A DNA stretch of 64,000 nucleotides, taken from contig DEIO01000026.1 of the NCBI GenBank assembly GCA_002352545.1, positions 9,644 to 73,643 of the forward strand, in the 5' to 3' direction. Below are positions 8,651-18,747 of this stretch, piece after piece. Position 1 is the first letter of the stretch; the number at the start of each line of letters is the position of its first letter. The position numbers were made by a program, and so were the translations under genes. This DNA comes from Patescibacteria group bacterium UBA2772 (GTDB lineage Bacteria; Patescibacteriota; Minisyncoccia; Moranbacterales; DUUL01). The notes beneath the pieces are model-generated. The model searched no databases, was not told the DNA's origin, and worked only from the letters and a program-made list of their open reading frames with translations.

Positions 8651-11512
8651 TAATTCAAAAGCCGCTTTTAGATAAAAACCTGTATAGCTTATATCTTCTA
8701 GATTTGCAACTTGTTCGGGCGTTCCGGCTGCCACAACTTTTCCGCCTCTATCACCGCCCTCTGGACCAAGGTCAATAATCCAATCTGCAGACCTAATCAC
8801 ATCCATATTATGTTCAATAACAACAATTGTGTTACCTGCATCAACAAGTCTATTAAGAACTTCTAATAATTTTTCAACATCTGCAAAATGGAGCCCAGTA
8901 GTTGGCTCGTCTAATATATAAAGCGTATTTCCAGTATTTCGCTTCGACAACTCACTAGCTAATTTAATTCTTTGTGCTTCCCCACCAGACAGAGTTGTTG
9001 CACTCTGACCAATTCCAATATAGCCAAGTCCCACATCTTGCAATGTCTTAAATTTATTGTATATTTCAGGGAAATTCTCAAAAAACTCTACGGCTTGATT
9101 CACTGTCATCTCCAAAACCTCCGAAATATTTTTATTTTTGTATTTAACTTCCAGTGTTTCCCTGTTATATCTTTTACCATTACAAACATCACAAGGGAGA
9201 TAGATATCTGGCATAAACTGCATTTCTACTTTCAGTTGACCATCTCCTTTACAATTCTCGCACCTTCCACCAATTACATTAAAAGAAAATCTTCCCATTT
9301 CGTAGCCCCTTTCTTTTGCACCAACTGTTTGTGCAAATAACTTTCTAATAAGAGTAAAGGCACCTGTATAAGTTGCTGGATTTGATCTTGGGGTTCTTCC
9401 TATAGGGCTTTGGTCAATCATAATTACCTTATTAACGTGATGGTATCCTGCAATTTCTTTTACATTACCAGGAACATGCATGCTTCTATGTAAACGATTA
9501 GACATCCATTTATACAAAATATCTTCCACTAATGTAGACTTCCCGCTACCAGAAACACCTGTAACGCAGGTAAAAACTCTAGTTGGAATTTCTACATTTA
9601 CACTTCTTAGGTTGTGTTCACTAGCTCCCCTGATAGCTAATATCTTTTTTGTTGTTGCTTTCCTTCTTTCTTTTGGTGTTGCAATAACTCTTGTCCCATT
9701 TAAAAAACTTGCTGTAACAGAATTCCTGTCTTTTAGCATTTTATTTACGGTCCCTGAAAAGGTAATCTTCCCTCCATGTATACCAGCTCCAGGTCCAATA
9801 TCAACAATGTGGTCTGCTTTTCGAATAGTCTCTTCGTCGTGTTCAATTACAATTACTGTGTTGCCGAGTTTTCTTAAACGAATAAGCATTTTTAAAAGTT
9901 TAGTGTTATCTCTAGCATGCAATCCAATTGATGGTTCGTCTAATATATATAGAACTCCTACCAATCCGGAACCAATTTGTGAGGCAAGACGAATTCTTTG
10001 TGCCTCTCCTCCAGAAATTGTATTAGCTGTTCTGGCAAGTGTAAGGTATTCAAGACCAACATTTGCCAAAAAACTGAGTCTATTAATAACTTCTTTTAAA
10101 ATCCTACTAGCAATTAATTCTTCACGCTTTGTTAGTTTTACTGCTTCAAAAAAAGAAATTGCAGCTTTAACTGATAAATTTGATAATTCAGCGATATTCT
10201 TCCCTCCAACTGTAACCAAAAGAGCTTCTTTATTTAGTCTAGCCCCTTTACAAACAGAACAAGGCTTATTACTCATGTATTTCTCAATTTCCTTTCTTAC
10301 AGCATCAGACTGAGTTTTATAATAACGCTGAATGAGATGTCCCATAATCCCATTCCATTTAATATTATAGTGACCCGTATTAGACTTAAATTTGTACTTA
10401 ATAGTAACCGTACTGTCAAATTCACTTCCAGGACCCTCTAATATTATTCTTCTATCACTTGATGTAAGATCTTTAATACGAGTGTTTTGGGAAATTCCGA
10501 ACTCTTTACAAACAGCATTAAATAAGACTCCGTAATAATTATTTTTTTTATAACTCCAAGGAATAAATCCCCCCTCTAAAATAGTTTTATTCTGATCCGG
10601 CATAACCAATCCTTGGTCAATTTCCTTCTTTAACCCTAATCCTTCACATTCACTACAAGCACCAAATGGTGAGTTAAAAGAGAATAACCTTGGTTCAAGC
10701 GGCGGAAATTCAATATCATGGTCTGGGCAAGAAAGTCTTTGGTTGAAAACCTTATCCTTGCCAAAAAGTCTGACCTTCACTAAACCTTCTGCAGAACGAA
10801 GTGATGATTCCACTCCCTCATATATTCTACTAATGTTATCTGCTATAACCTCAATTTCATCAACAACAATATCAATAAAATGTTTTTTCTGTTTATCTAA
10901 CTTTAAAGCCTTCCACTCTAAAAGATGAATTTTTTCATTATTTACAATTGCCTCAGAAAAACCTTGTTGAAAAAAATCTTTTAATAATGTGTTGTACTCA
11001 CCTTTTCGCCCTCTTACAATAGGCGCCAAAAGCACTAACTTTGCTTTTTTATCTGATTTATCTATATTAACAATCTCTGGTAAATCCATAATTCTCTCAA
11101 CAATCTCATCAACCGACAACTTTGAAATTTCTTTTCCACATTCTCCACAATGTGGGAGCCCAATCTTTGCATACAACAAACGCAAATAATCATGGATTTC
11201 TGTCACAGTTCCCACTGTTGAACGAGGATTATGTGAAGCCGTTTTTTGATCAATGGATATTGCTGGTGAAAGACCTTCTATATAATCCACATTCGGTTTG
11301 TCCATTTGACCTAGAAATTGTCTAGCATAACTGGACAAACTTTCTAAATAACGCCTTTGCCCTTCAGCAAAAATTGTATCAAAAGCTAGTGTAGACTTTC
11401 CACTCCCAGAAAGTCCCGTAAAAACAATAAACTTATCTCTTGGAAGTTCTAAATTAACGTTTTTTAGGTTATGTTCTCGTGCACCTTTTATATAAATAGT
11501 ATTTCTTTCCAT
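8621..11512 (-). CDS. uvrA: UvrA, excinuclease ABC subunit A
   Basis: A 963-residue canonical UvrA. The first half has [20 protein letters not shown], a zinc site CGECG, the UvrB-binding region, [19 protein letters not shown] and [16 protein letters not shown]. The second half has [30 protein letters not shown] and [16 protein letters not shown]. The Cys pairs CSECEG, CSVCKG, CENCKG and CDVCNG are intact. It acts in the cytoplasm as a dimeric damage sensor that hands DNA to UvrB. Of the two UvrA proteins in this window it is closer to the textbook sequence. A large AT-rich palindromic terminator (11592-11637) separates it from the upstream gene. Confidence 0.96.
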   Translation of the reverse strand: MERNTIYIKGAREHNLKNVNLELPRDKFIVFTGLSGSGKSTLAFDTIFAEGQRRYLESLSSYARQFLGQMDKPNVDYIEGLSPAISIDQKTASHNPRSTVGTVTEIHDYLRLLYAKIGLPHCGECGKEISKLSVDEIVERIMDLPEIVNIDKSDKKAKLVLLAPIVRGRKGEYNTLLKDFFQQGFSEAIVNNEKIHLLEWKALKLDKQKKHFIDIVVDEIEVIADNISRIYEGVESSLRSAEGLVKVRLFGKDKVFNQRLSCPDHDIEFPPLEPRLFSFNSPFGACSECEGLGLKKEIDQGLVMPDQNKTILEGGFIPWSYKKNNYYGVLFNAVCKEFGISQNTRIKDLTSSDRRIILEGPGSEFDSTVTIKYKFKSNTGHYNIKWNGIMGHLIQRYYKTQSDAVRKEIEKYMSNKPCSVCKGARLNKEALLVTVGGKNIAELSNLSVKAAISFFEAVKLTKREELIASRILKEVINRLSFLANVGLEYLTLARTANTISGGEAQRIRLASQIGSGLVGVLYILDEPSIGLHARDNTKLLKMLIRLRKLGNTVIVIEHDEETIRKADHIVDIGPGAGIHGGKITFSGTVNKMLKDRNSVTASFLNGTRVIATPKERRKATTKKILAIRGASEHNLRSVNVEIPTRVFTCVTGVSGSGKSTLVEDILYKWMSNRLHRSMHVPGNVKEIAGYHHVNKVIMIDQSPIGRTPRSNPATYTGAFTLIRKLFAQTVGAKERGYEMGRFSFNVIGGRCENCKGDGQLKVEMQFMPDIYLPCDVCNGKRYNRETLEVKYKNKNISEVLEMTVNQAVEFFENFPEIYNKFKTLQDVGLGYIGIGQSATTLSGGEAQRIKLASELSKRNTGNTLYILDEPTTGLHFADVEKLLEVLNRLVDAGNTIVVIEHNMDVIRSADWIIDLGPEGGDRGGKVVAAGTPEQVANLEDISYTGFYLKAAFELEKQRSNPKV

Positions 11513-11591
11513 TTCAAATTTTTGAATTTAGTCCGTGTATTTTAACATATTTTTACTGTTTTTACAAGATTTCTATTCGGTGTTTTTTCTC

Positions 11592-11637
11592 TTATATAAC
11601 AAAAATCCGGTCGTTGCCGGATTTTTGTTATATATAA
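11592..11637. terminator. Long palindromic terminator
   Basis: The inverted repeat TATAACAAAAATCCGG / CCGGATTTTTGTTATA has a 6-nt loop. The T-rich arm on either strand makes it bidirectional. It lies between the acidic membrane protein gene and uvrA. Confidence 0.8.
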
Positions 11638-11757
11638 GAACTTCATGTCCAAAAGAACTGTTTATTTTTGTTTTATGTTTTGTTTTGACCTTCCAGACAT
11701 GAAACAATGGGCCTAATACAAATTCGCCAACCAACAATTTTTTCCATTGTCAACGAA

Positions 11758-12429
11758 TTAAATGTTTGAGACTCTTCTTGAATATTTTTCAAGATTATTC
11801 AATTGATTCTCTGAAAGAGTTTTAGCTTTCTCGATTGAATCTTTAATAAGATTCTTTGAAAAACTAATTTTTGTTCCAGGATTCACACTACCTGTGGACC
11901 CAACATTTTTACGAAGATAATCTTCGATATAAATTTTGTGTTCAACAGTTAAGCTTGAATCATTGTTTTTCTCCAAATAATTTCTCAATGCTTTACGAGC
12001 AAGAGTGGTTCTACTGTCACCGTTGGCAGCAGTCTCAATGAAAGCTTCATCGGACTCCTCACTAACAGATTCTTGAGTAGTTTCAACTGGAGCAATTTTA
12101 ACTTCTTCTGTCTTTACTTCTTCAACTACAGGCTCAGTAACTTCTTCTGTTTTTACTTCTTCTGTATTCATTTCCTCTGTTTTTTCTTCTCCAATAATCG
12201 TTACTGGACTCTCTTCTTCTTCCATTGCTGCAATTTCCTCACCAATTTCCTCAATCATTGCTTCCTCTTGAACCAATTCCTCGTCTGTTCTCTTTGAATA
12301 AGAGTAGATTCCAGCTGCAATAGCAACCACAATTAGCACAGACAAGATAATTCTAATATTATCCTGAAGCCAATTTTTGGTTTTTCCTCCAACACCTAGA
12401 TCTTCCTGAATTTCTGGGGTTTCGTTCAT
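11758..12429 (-). CDS. Single-pass membrane protein with Glu/Val-rich repeats, unknown function
   Basis: A protein of 223 residues from the preferred start at 12429, which is preceded by GGAAGGTG; a longer frame reaches 12465. One transmembrane helix (IILSVLIVVAIAAGIYSYS, about 24-42) is followed by a low-complexity acidic stretch with repeated TEEVK/EEVKTEE units. The C-terminal helical region (about 130-223) is rich in Lys and Asn. A short cytoplasmic N-terminus and an external acidic stalk are likely. No family was recognised. Its promoter is divergent from that of the next gene. Confidence 0.7.
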   Translation of the reverse strand: MNETPEIQEDLGVGGKTKNWLQDNIRIILSVLIVVAIAAGIYSYSKRTDEELVQEEAMIEEIGEEIAAMEEEESPVTIIGEEKTEEMNTEEVKTEEVTEPVVEEVKTEEVKIAPVETTQESVSEESDEAFIETAANGDSRTTLARKALRNYLEKNNDSSLTVEHKIYIEDYLRKNVGSTGSVNPGTKISFSKNLIKDSIEKAKTLSENQLNNLEKYSRRVSNI

Positions 12430-12545
12430 AATTTCACCTTCCTTTCTAGAATTATTCAACCACACAACAAATCTGAAACGTTCTATGGTTAAAAAATTAA
12501 TTTTTAATGTTCTATAAATGCGCTTTGAAAAGCACTTATGCCCTT

Positions 12546-12573
12546 ATTTTAACAAAAATTAAACCCCCGTCAA
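12546..12573 (-). promoter_or_regulatory. Promoter of the acidic membrane-protein gene
   Basis: On the minus strand TTGACG (12573-12568), a 16-bp spacer and TAAAAT (12551-12546), about 115 bp upstream of the start at 12429. Confidence 0.55.
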
Positions 12574-12626
12574 GTTGACTTTTGTTGGAAAAGTGTGACT
12601 TTACAAAGAAACCCAGTATAATTTTT

Positions 12627-12654
12627 TTGAATTTTCACTTTTAAATGCTATACT
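12627..12654 (+). promoter_or_regulatory. Promoter of the two-TM protein gene
   Basis: TTGAAT (12627-12632), a 16-bp spacer and TATACT (12649-12654), 32 bp before the ATG at 12686. A second perfect TATAAT lies at 12617-12622 with a weaker upstream hexamer. Confidence 0.5.
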
Positions 12655-12685
12655 TATGGAATAGCAAAAAAATCTTGAAACAAAA

Positions 12686-13303
12686 ATGTATACATTAAAA
12701 AACAAAGTACCTTCATCGGTACCAAAAAAAAGTGCAGCGCCTACTCACGTCCTAAAAAAGAGCATTCCTGAGAAAAGACAGGCAATTACCTCTCAAGAAA
12801 AAACAAAACAAAAAGCTACTGCAACTGTTTCTTTTAACAATAAAAAGAAAAAGGTATTATTATCATGGCAATCGATTCAATTTGAAAGTGTTCCAAAGTC
12901 CAGTACTTGGTATGTTGTAGTTTTTGTTGTATTGGTCACTTTAGTAGCAGTAGGATTATTTACTGACAATTTTCCATTAGCTATTCTAGCTATTCTAATC
13001 GGACTTATTCTTTATTTGTTTGAGAAGAAAGAATCTCAATACTTTAGATTTGGAGTAACTTCTGAGGGTGTTCTTGCTCAAGACAGTCTCTATAAGTTCT
13101 CTTCGTTGAAAGATTTTTGGATATTCTACGAACCTAATGGTAGAAAAATTCTTTCGCTTAAAAGCAAAAAATCTTTGATTCCATACATTCAAATTCCACT
13201 TGGTGACACTGATCCAAACACTTTAAGAGATATTTTAAAAGACTTCTTACCAGAGAAAGAACATGAGGAAGCTCTTGTTGACTCTTTGGAACAACTAATT
13301 TAA
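12686..13303 (+). CDS. Two-TM membrane protein with C-terminal cytoplasmic domain, unknown function
   Basis: A 205-residue protein. The N-terminal 65 residues are Lys/Thr-rich and disordered-looking. They are followed by two adjacent membrane helices (about 75-111, separated by a short turn) and a C-terminal domain of about 90 residues with alternating beta strands that ends in a helix. The shape (TM pair plus a PH-like beta domain) resembles small CPR proteins of unknown role, but I cannot name a family with confidence. It is monocistronic, with a terminator at 13321-13360 before a tRNA gene. Confidence 0.75.
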   Translation: MYTLKNKVPSSVPKKSAAPTHVLKKSIPEKRQAITSQEKTKQKATATVSFNNKKKKVLLSWQSIQFESVPKSSTWYVVVFVVLVTLVAVGLFTDNFPLAILAILIGLILYLFEKKESQYFRFGVTSEGVLAQDSLYKFSSLKDFWIFYEPNGRKILSLKSKKSLIPYIQIPLGDTDPNTLRDILKDFLPEKEHEEALVDSLEQLI

Positions 13304-13320
13304 AAGTTTCTTGATTTGAC

Positions 13321-13360
13321 AAAAAGCACCATTTCGATATTTAATGAAATAGTGCTTTTT
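13321..13360 (+). terminator. Terminator after the two-TM protein gene
   Basis: The long stem AAAAGCACcATTTC / GAAATaGTGCTTTT has a T-rich tail and ends 12 bp before tRNA-Arg. Confidence 0.8.
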
Positions 13361-13372
13361 ATTTAATCTCAA

Positions 13373-13446
13373 GTCCTTGTAGCTCAGTTGGATAGAGCAT
13401 TGGTTTGCGGTACCAAAGGTCGTAGGTTCGAATCCTGCCAAGGACA
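13373..13446 (+). tRNA. tRNA-Arg (anticodon GCG)
   Basis: A 74-nt cloverleaf with a perfect acceptor GTCCTTG/CAAGGAC, D-stem GCTC/GAGC, anticodon stem TTGGT/ACCAA, loop TTGCGGT, T-loop TTCGAAT and discriminator A. The anticodon at 13407-13409 is GCG, which reads CGC and CGU. Most bacteria use ACG (edited to ICG) for these codons. CCA is not encoded. Confidence 0.9.
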
Positions 13447-13472
13447 CATCGTCTATTTTTTAATACAAAAAA

Positions 13473-15596
13473 ATGGCAACTCTGTCTCTAAATACATCAA
13501 TAGAAAAAATCCCTTTTATTTCTACCTCCTGGAGACAAAAGCTTAGTATCCTAAACATTCTAACAGTTGAGGACCTTTTATATCATTTCCCTTCCAGGTA
13601 TGATGACTTTTCTCAATTCAAAAAAATTGTAGATTTACTCATAGGAGAAACCGTAACAATAAGAGGACAAATTACCGAAATAAAAACAAAAAGGGCTTGG
13701 CGTCGTAGAATGTCAATTACTGAAATATACGTAGCAGATGACACTGGAACGATCAAGGCTGTTTGGTTTAACTTCGTAGGGCCATTGAAATACGCAAAAA
13801 AAGATTCTTTTGTTCAGTTAAGTGGAAAAACTAGTATTTCAAAATCAAATGAGCTCCAGTTTCAACACCCTAATTTTGAAATAATTTCACAAAAAAAACT
13901 CTTGCTGGAAGAAGCTGTATCAACTAATTCCACGTCCACTGGATCAATCGTCTCCATTTACCCAGAAACTAAGGGTTTAACGTCTTTTTGGCTCAGAAAG
14001 AATATCAAAAGAATACTTGATATATTAGAAGTAGAAGAATCTTTACCGAAAGAATTACTAAAAGAACTTAAGTTTCCTTTGTTAGAAGACGCTCTTTGGA
14101 GTATTCATTTTCCAGAAAACTCAACTGAAAGTGCACTTGCAAAAAAACGATTTGCTTTCGAGAAAATGTTTTTATTTCAGCTAAAAGCCCTCTCGGTAAA
14201 AGCTAATTGGGATAAAAATAAGGCTCCTAAAGTTAAGTTTAAAAAGAAATTGATTAAAGATTTTGTAAAATCACTTCCCTTTGTTCTAACAGATGCTCAA
14301 AAAAAATCTGCTTGGCAAATCATACAAGACCTAGAAAAAACAACTCCTATGAATAGACTTTTAGAAGGAGATGTGGGAAGCGGAAAGACTGTAGTTGCAA
14401 CACTTGCAATTCTCTCTGTAATATCAAACAAATTCCAAGCTGCACTACTTGCTCCAACAGAGGTGCTTGCGGTTCAGCATTATGAAGGAATCTCAAAACT
14501 ACTACACAAACTAGGCTTCAAGGGGGCTCTTTTGACTGGATCACAGGGAAGAATTGGTCAAGAAAAAATATCCAAACTAAAATTAACAAAAAAAATAGCA
14601 TTAGGTGAGGTTGCTTTTGTAATTGGAACACACGCTATTCTCCAAGACAACGTTAAGTTTAAAAAATTAGCACTACTCAATATTGACGAACAACATCGCT
14701 TTGGTGTAAAACAACGAGCAAAATTACAACAAGGTGCACTTGAGATAAAAGATGGTTTAAAAACCAAGATTCCACATCTTCTAACAATGACTGCTACCCC
14801 CATACCAAGAACTCTCTCATTGGCCCTCTTTGGCAATTTAGATTTATCTATTATCGATGAATATCCGAAAGGAAGAAAAAAAATCATCACAAAGGTTATT
14901 TCTTCAAACAACAGAGAGGCAGTCTATAGATTCATAAAACAAGAAATTGCTAAAAAAAGACAAGCTTTTTTCGTTTATCCCTTAGTAGAAGAGTCTTCTA
15001 AAATTTCGCAAGTGAAGGCGGCTAAGACTGAGTTAGAGAATTTAAAGAATGGACCCTTCGCAGATTATAATCTAGGTCTCTTGCATGGAAAGGTGAAACC
15101 AAAAGAAAAAGAACTTACTATGGAAAAATTTAAAGCCAAAGAGTTTGATATTCTTATTGCAACTTCAGTTGTAGAAGTGGGTATAGACATACCAAATGCT
15201 TCTGTCATGGTTATTGAGGGAGCAGAGCGCTTTGGATTAGCTCAACTTCATCAATTCAGAGGAAGAGTTGGTCGTGGAGCGCATCAATCTTATTGTTTCT
15301 TAATTACTTCGAATAACGCTCCTTCTTCAACAAAAAGACTTCACATCATGGAAAAGACTAACGACGGTTTTTTGATAGCACAAGAGGACATGAAACTAAG
15401 AGGGCCTGGCCAATTTATGGGAATCACTCAATCTGGAATCCCCGATATCACAATGGAATCACTTGCAGATACAAAAACAATACAATTAGCAAGAACAATG
15501 GCTCAGGAATTTTTAAAAAATGACCCTCTCTTGAAAAAATCTCCTTCTTTAAAAAAACGAGTAGACAATATAACAGCTTCTGTTCATCTAGAATAA
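13473..15596 (+). CDS. recG: ATP-dependent DNA helicase RecG
   Basis: A 707-residue RecG, which regresses stalled replication forks and branch-migrates Holliday junctions. An N-terminal wedge/OB domain (about 1-160, including DDTGTIKAVWFNF) precedes the superfamily 2 helicase core: Walker A EGDVGSGKTVVA (about 297), the RecG-type DEQH box NIDEQHRFGVKQR (about 403), MTATPIPRTLSLALFG, and the C-terminal AERFGLAQLHQFRGRVGRG. The length is normal for the family. The ATG lies 26 bp after tRNA-Arg, and the next gene starts 10 bp after the stop. Confidence 0.96.
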   Translation: MATLSLNTSIEKIPFISTSWRQKLSILNILTVEDLLYHFPSRYDDFSQFKKIVDLLIGETVTIRGQITEIKTKRAWRRRMSITEIYVADDTGTIKAVWFNFVGPLKYAKKDSFVQLSGKTSISKSNELQFQHPNFEIISQKKLLLEEAVSTNSTSTGSIVSIYPETKGLTSFWLRKNIKRILDILEVEESLPKELLKELKFPLLEDALWSIHFPENSTESALAKKRFAFEKMFLFQLKALSVKANWDKNKAPKVKFKKKLIKDFVKSLPFVLTDAQKKSAWQIIQDLEKTTPMNRLLEGDVGSGKTVVATLAILSVISNKFQAALLAPTEVLAVQHYEGISKLLHKLGFKGALLTGSQGRIGQEKISKLKLTKKIALGEVAFVIGTHAILQDNVKFKKLALLNIDEQHRFGVKQRAKLQQGALEIKDGLKTKIPHLLTMTATPIPRTLSLALFGNLDLSIIDEYPKGRKKIITKVISSNNREAVYRFIKQEIAKKRQAFFVYPLVEESSKISQVKAAKTELENLKNGPFADYNLGLLHGKVKPKEKELTMEKFKAKEFDILIATSVVEVGIDIPNASVMVIEGAERFGLAQLHQFRGRVGRGAHQSYCFLITSNNAPSSTKRLHIMEKTNDGFLIAQEDMKLRGPGQFMGITQSGIPDITMESLADTKTIQLARTMAQEFLKNDPLLKKSPSLKKRVDNITASVHLE

Positions 15597-15606
15597 TCTA
15601 TTATTT

Positions 15607-16773
15607 ATGAAAAAGAATAAAAAACTAATTATTGCTCTGGTAATTATCTTGTTCTTGGTGTTTTTTATCTTTAAAAACACTTTTTTCGATAAAATGCCTC
15701 TACTATCAACTACTATAGAAATAACTCCTGATTATCAAAAAAACCTTAGTGAGCTTGCCCTCACAATCCCACAAAGTAACATTTCCGAAACAGAAACTTT
15801 GAAACTACTTGAATCTCACTATCGAGATCTTCTGTTGGCACTTCCTTCTTACACTAGTTTAACAATATTTACACCCGAAAATAATTCTCTTTTTTTAGAA
15901 CACTTTTTTAATACAATGAAGTTACCTAATAAAAGGCACTATATATATTCAAAAAACATAGATTTTGAACTTTGGGCTCAAGATTATTTTGAACCAATTA
16001 CCAAAGTCGATTCTTTGGTAAAAACAGACTTGTTGCTTTTACCTCTAGCAAAGACAAAAAGCAAAAACTTTAGAAGAACCACTCAAAGAAATCTTTCCCT
16101 CTTACCATACAAAGAAACCTTAACAGCACCATTTTTCTTTGAAGGTGGCAATATCACTGCAGCTAAAAAAGACTTTTTGAATTATATTTTTATTGATTTT
16201 GAAACTATTCAAAAAACACGTACTTTATACAATGAGCTTGGACAAAACATATCCAAATTAAAAGCGAAGTCTATTATTAAAAATTTCTTCCCTTCCTCCG
16301 ATGTAATTTTCCTAGGAAATAAATCACGAAAAGAAAATTTTATACATCTAGACCAATCCGTTCTTTTTTTAGACAACAATGTAGCAATTATTAATTTGAT
16401 TGCTGATGAGCCCACGAGTAAAGCATCCATTCAACATCTACTTTACAAAAAACAACTTGAAAAGTTAGGATTTACAGTTAAACAGTTGGTTATATCACAG
16501 AAAGATATTAAAACTTCAAAATCATATTTAAATGCAATCCCCTTTAAAGACAAGTTAACTGGCCAAAATAAAATAATTTTTCCTATATACACAGAGGGAT
16601 TGAAGAGAATAGATAAAAAAGAGTCTCCTCTTTCTAGAGAAGACTTGCAAGGAAATGCTCTAAAGGCCTTTGATTTATTCTTAAGCTTAGGTTATAAACC
16701 CTTTCCTGTTGTTGATCTTGCTAATACAAAGCAAGGGGGTAGCCTACATTGTATTACAAACGTTTTAAATTAA
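15607..16773 (+). CDS. Membrane-anchored guanidino-group-modifying enzyme (agmatine deiminase / PAD-like)
   Basis: A 388-residue protein with an N-terminal membrane helix (about 6-26) and then an alpha/beta-propeller fold of the guanidino-modifying superfamily. Visible catalytic landmarks are LWAQDYFEP (substrate-binding Asp), FFEGGN (about 178), FIHLDQ (His/Asp pair near 247) and the C-terminal GGSLHCIT with the nucleophile Cys at about 382. Enzymes of this class hydrolyse agmatine or arginine side chains. The catalytic set looks complete, but the substrate is unknown. The anchor places the catalytic domain outside the cytoplasm, which is unusual for agmatine deiminase. It is co-directional with recG (10-bp gap), and its stop nearly abuts the stop of a convergent glycosyltransferase gene. 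Confidence 0.8.
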   Translation: MKKNKKLIIALVIILFLVFFIFKNTFFDKMPLLSTTIEITPDYQKNLSELALTIPQSNISETETLKLLESHYRDLLLALPSYTSLTIFTPENNSLFLEHFFNTMKLPNKRHYIYSKNIDFELWAQDYFEPITKVDSLVKTDLLLLPLAKTKSKNFRRTTQRNLSLLPYKETLTAPFFFEGGNITAAKKDFLNYIFIDFETIQKTRTLYNELGQNISKLKAKSIIKNFFPSSDVIFLGNKSRKENFIHLDQSVLFLDNNVAIINLIADEPTSKASIQHLLYKKQLEKLGFTVKQLVISQKDIKTSKSYLNAIPFKDKLTGQNKIIFPIYTEGLKRIDKKESPLSREDLQGNALKAFDLFLSLGYKPFPVVDLANTKQGGSLHCITNVLN

Positions 16774-16774
16774 T

Positions 16775-17917
16775 TTATTTTTTTATTTTTAGATATACAC
16801 TCTCTAAAGTTTTTGATCTTTTTTTATTATCGTATTCTTTTGCTTTCCTTCTAGCAGCTTTACCAAATTTATTTGCTAAAACCGAATCTGAAAGCATTTT
16901 TGTAATTTTTTCTCCAAACACTCCTTTTTTTTGATCAACCATAATACCTGTTTCACCGTCTTTGAGTTGATCAACGACTCCTGATGCCTTTACAGCAACA
17001 ATTGGCAAACCAGAGGCCATTGCTTCGGCTATAGTCATACCTTGTGTTTCTGTAAGCGATGCATGTACAAAAATATCTGTTGTTGCATAAAAATTAGCAA
17101 CTACACTTTGCTTTACTATCCCCGTGAAAATAAGTTGCTCTAAAATACCACTTTGTAGTGCTATTTGTTTTATTTCATTCATCAAACTACCTTCTCCCAC
17201 AAAAAGAAATACTATTTTTTTGTCTTTTTTCAATAAAGGGAATATTTCACCAACTAAGAACATTATGTTTTTCTCATTTTCAATTCTGCCTAAAAACATA
17301 ATCACCTTTTGATCAGCTTTTATTCCTAACTTTTTCCTTGTTCCTTCTCTGTCTCCTTCTTGAAATTTTTGCCAGTCAATGCCCGTTGGTAAAACCTTAA
17401 TCCTAGCTTTTATCCCTCTTTCTCTCATATAGCTCTTTGTAGTTTCACTTGGAGATATGCAAACGTCACAATTATTAGCAAATTTTCTAACTTTACTCCT
17501 TACAATATATTTTAATAGTTTTTGAGGAATAATCGGCGGAACATAGTGTGTAAAGTCTTCATATTTAGCATGATGCGTGAAAACAAGCGGTATATTTTCC
17601 TCTTTTGCTATTTTCATTGCATCAACTCCAATCGAAAAAGGATGTTGTGCGTGAATAATATCAAACTCACCCTCTTTGATTTCTTCCCTTATTTTATGAA
17701 AATACGGTAAAGCAATAGGATATTTTATCTTATATCCAAACAAAAATGCTGGGTATAGATGTATGTTTTTTACCTCATACTTATACCCGCGAAAATTTGG
17801 AGTAAAAATATGTATTTCATGTCCCAACTCCTCCAATCCAAGTCTGAAATTTTCAACAGAAACAGTTGATCCGTACGTTATTGGAAAATATGAATTTGAA
17901 AAAAATGCTATTTTCAT
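16775..17917 (-). CDS. GT4-family glycosyltransferase (glycolipid-type)
   Basis: A 380-residue GT-B enzyme. The N-terminus MKIAFFSNSYFPITYGSTVS, the HAQHPFSIG and FTHHAKYEDFTHY segments, VLPTGID, MFLGRIENEKN and the C-terminal E-x7-E motif in TETQGMTIAEAMASGLP (about 285) match the GT4 family. The N-terminal half most resembles diacylglycerol glucosyltransferases and PimB-like enzymes, so a membrane-glycolipid or envelope glycan role is inferred. The stop/start junction overlaps the alpha/beta hydrolase gene by one base at 17917, so the two are translationally linked. Confidence 0.88.
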   Translation of the reverse strand: MKIAFFSNSYFPITYGSTVSVENFRLGLEELGHEIHIFTPNFRGYKYEVKNIHLYPAFLFGYKIKYPIALPYFHKIREEIKEGEFDIIHAQHPFSIGVDAMKIAKEENIPLVFTHHAKYEDFTHYVPPIIPQKLLKYIVRSKVRKFANNCDVCISPSETTKSYMRERGIKARIKVLPTGIDWQKFQEGDREGTRKKLGIKADQKVIMFLGRIENEKNIMFLVGEIFPLLKKDKKIVFLFVGEGSLMNEIKQIALQSGILEQLIFTGIVKQSVVANFYATTDIFVHASLTETQGMTIAEAMASGLPIVAVKASGVVDQLKDGETGIMVDQKKGVFGEKITKMLSDSVLANKFGKAARRKAKEYDNKKRSKTLESVYLKIKK

Positions 17918-18747
17918 TATTTTTCTAAATTACTTGAAATTTGCTCCACAAAGTTCAAAACCAAAGAATAATATTCTTTTCTTTCACTCTGCACAAAAAC
18001 ATGCTCTTTCCCTGTTAGTTTAATCCATTGCAGTTTTTTTATTTTAGAACTAACACTGTTGTAGATTACCCAAGGGGAATACTTTGTAACCAAATAATCC
18101 TTATTGGTCTGTAAAATCAAAATTGGTGCTTTTACTTTTCTCAGAGAAAATGCACACTTTCTTATTACGTCCAAAACTTCCCTAACATTTATAGTTGGAT
18201 AATATTGATAAGATGTTGTATTTAAAAACTCTAAATCTCTTTGAATACTTTTCGGATAACTCTTTTTTATATACTTCTTGAAAAAAGGTAACCATAATAA
18301 ACCAAGCCAAACTCCAAAATGGTTCTTGAGATGCACTGGTGTACCCAAAAGAGCAACTCCGTCTACTTTTGCTTTTTGACTAACTAAAAGAGCTACATTG
18401 CCACCCAAAGAAACTCCTACTAAAACAACTTTTTTAATATACCTTTTCTTTTTAACTAACTTAATTGCCAATTCAGCATCCTTAATCCAGTCGCTTCCCT
18501 TCACATTAAACAAATCATCTGGATGCGTTCCATGTCCAGAAAACATTGGGGCATATGTTAAATAACCTTCTTTATTAATAAATTCCGCCAACGACCTCAC
18601 TTGTCTTGGAAGAGCAGACCAACCATGTAATAAAATAACCACTGTATCTTTCTTACCAGATAACAAAAAAGGCTTATCTTGCCAGGACTCGATATCTTTT
18701 TTAGTAAACTCAGATTGTATTTTTTTTTCTTTCTTTTTATCCTTCAT
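17917..18747 (-). CDS. Alpha/beta hydrolase (carboxylesterase/lipase-like)
   Basis: A protein of 276 residues from the preferred ATG at 18747, where it overlaps the upstream stop by 11 bp; an upstream ATG at 18783 would overlap more. It has the oxyanion-side ILLHGWSALP, the nucleophile elbow GVSLGGNVAL, a late Asp (ILQTNKDYLV) and a C-terminal His (GKEHVFV), which makes a Ser-Asp-His triad. It resembles Est30-type monoacylglycerol or carboxyl esterases. The gene sits between a GT39-like gene and a GT4 gene, suggesting lipid or glycolipid turnover. It has no signal peptide. Confidence 0.85.
   Translation of the reverse strand: MKDKKKEKKIQSEFTKKDIESWQDKPFLLSGKKDTVVILLHGWSALPRQVRSLAEFINKEGYLTYAPMFSGHGTHPDDLFNVKGSDWIKDAELAIKLVKKKRYIKKVVLVGVSLGGNVALLVSQKAKVDGVALLGTPVHLKNHFGVWLGLLWLPFFKKYIKKSYPKSIQRDLEFLNTTSYQYYPTINVREVLDVIRKCAFSLRKVKAPILILQTNKDYLVTKYSPWVIYNSVSSKIKKLQWIKLTGKEHVFVQSERKEYYSLVLNFVEQISSNLEK

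Noticed and set aside
9480..10313. 277-codon plus-strand ORF antisense to uvrA
   Set aside because: It lies entirely within uvrA, whose family match is unambiguous; antisense ORFs of this kind are common in AT-rich genomes.
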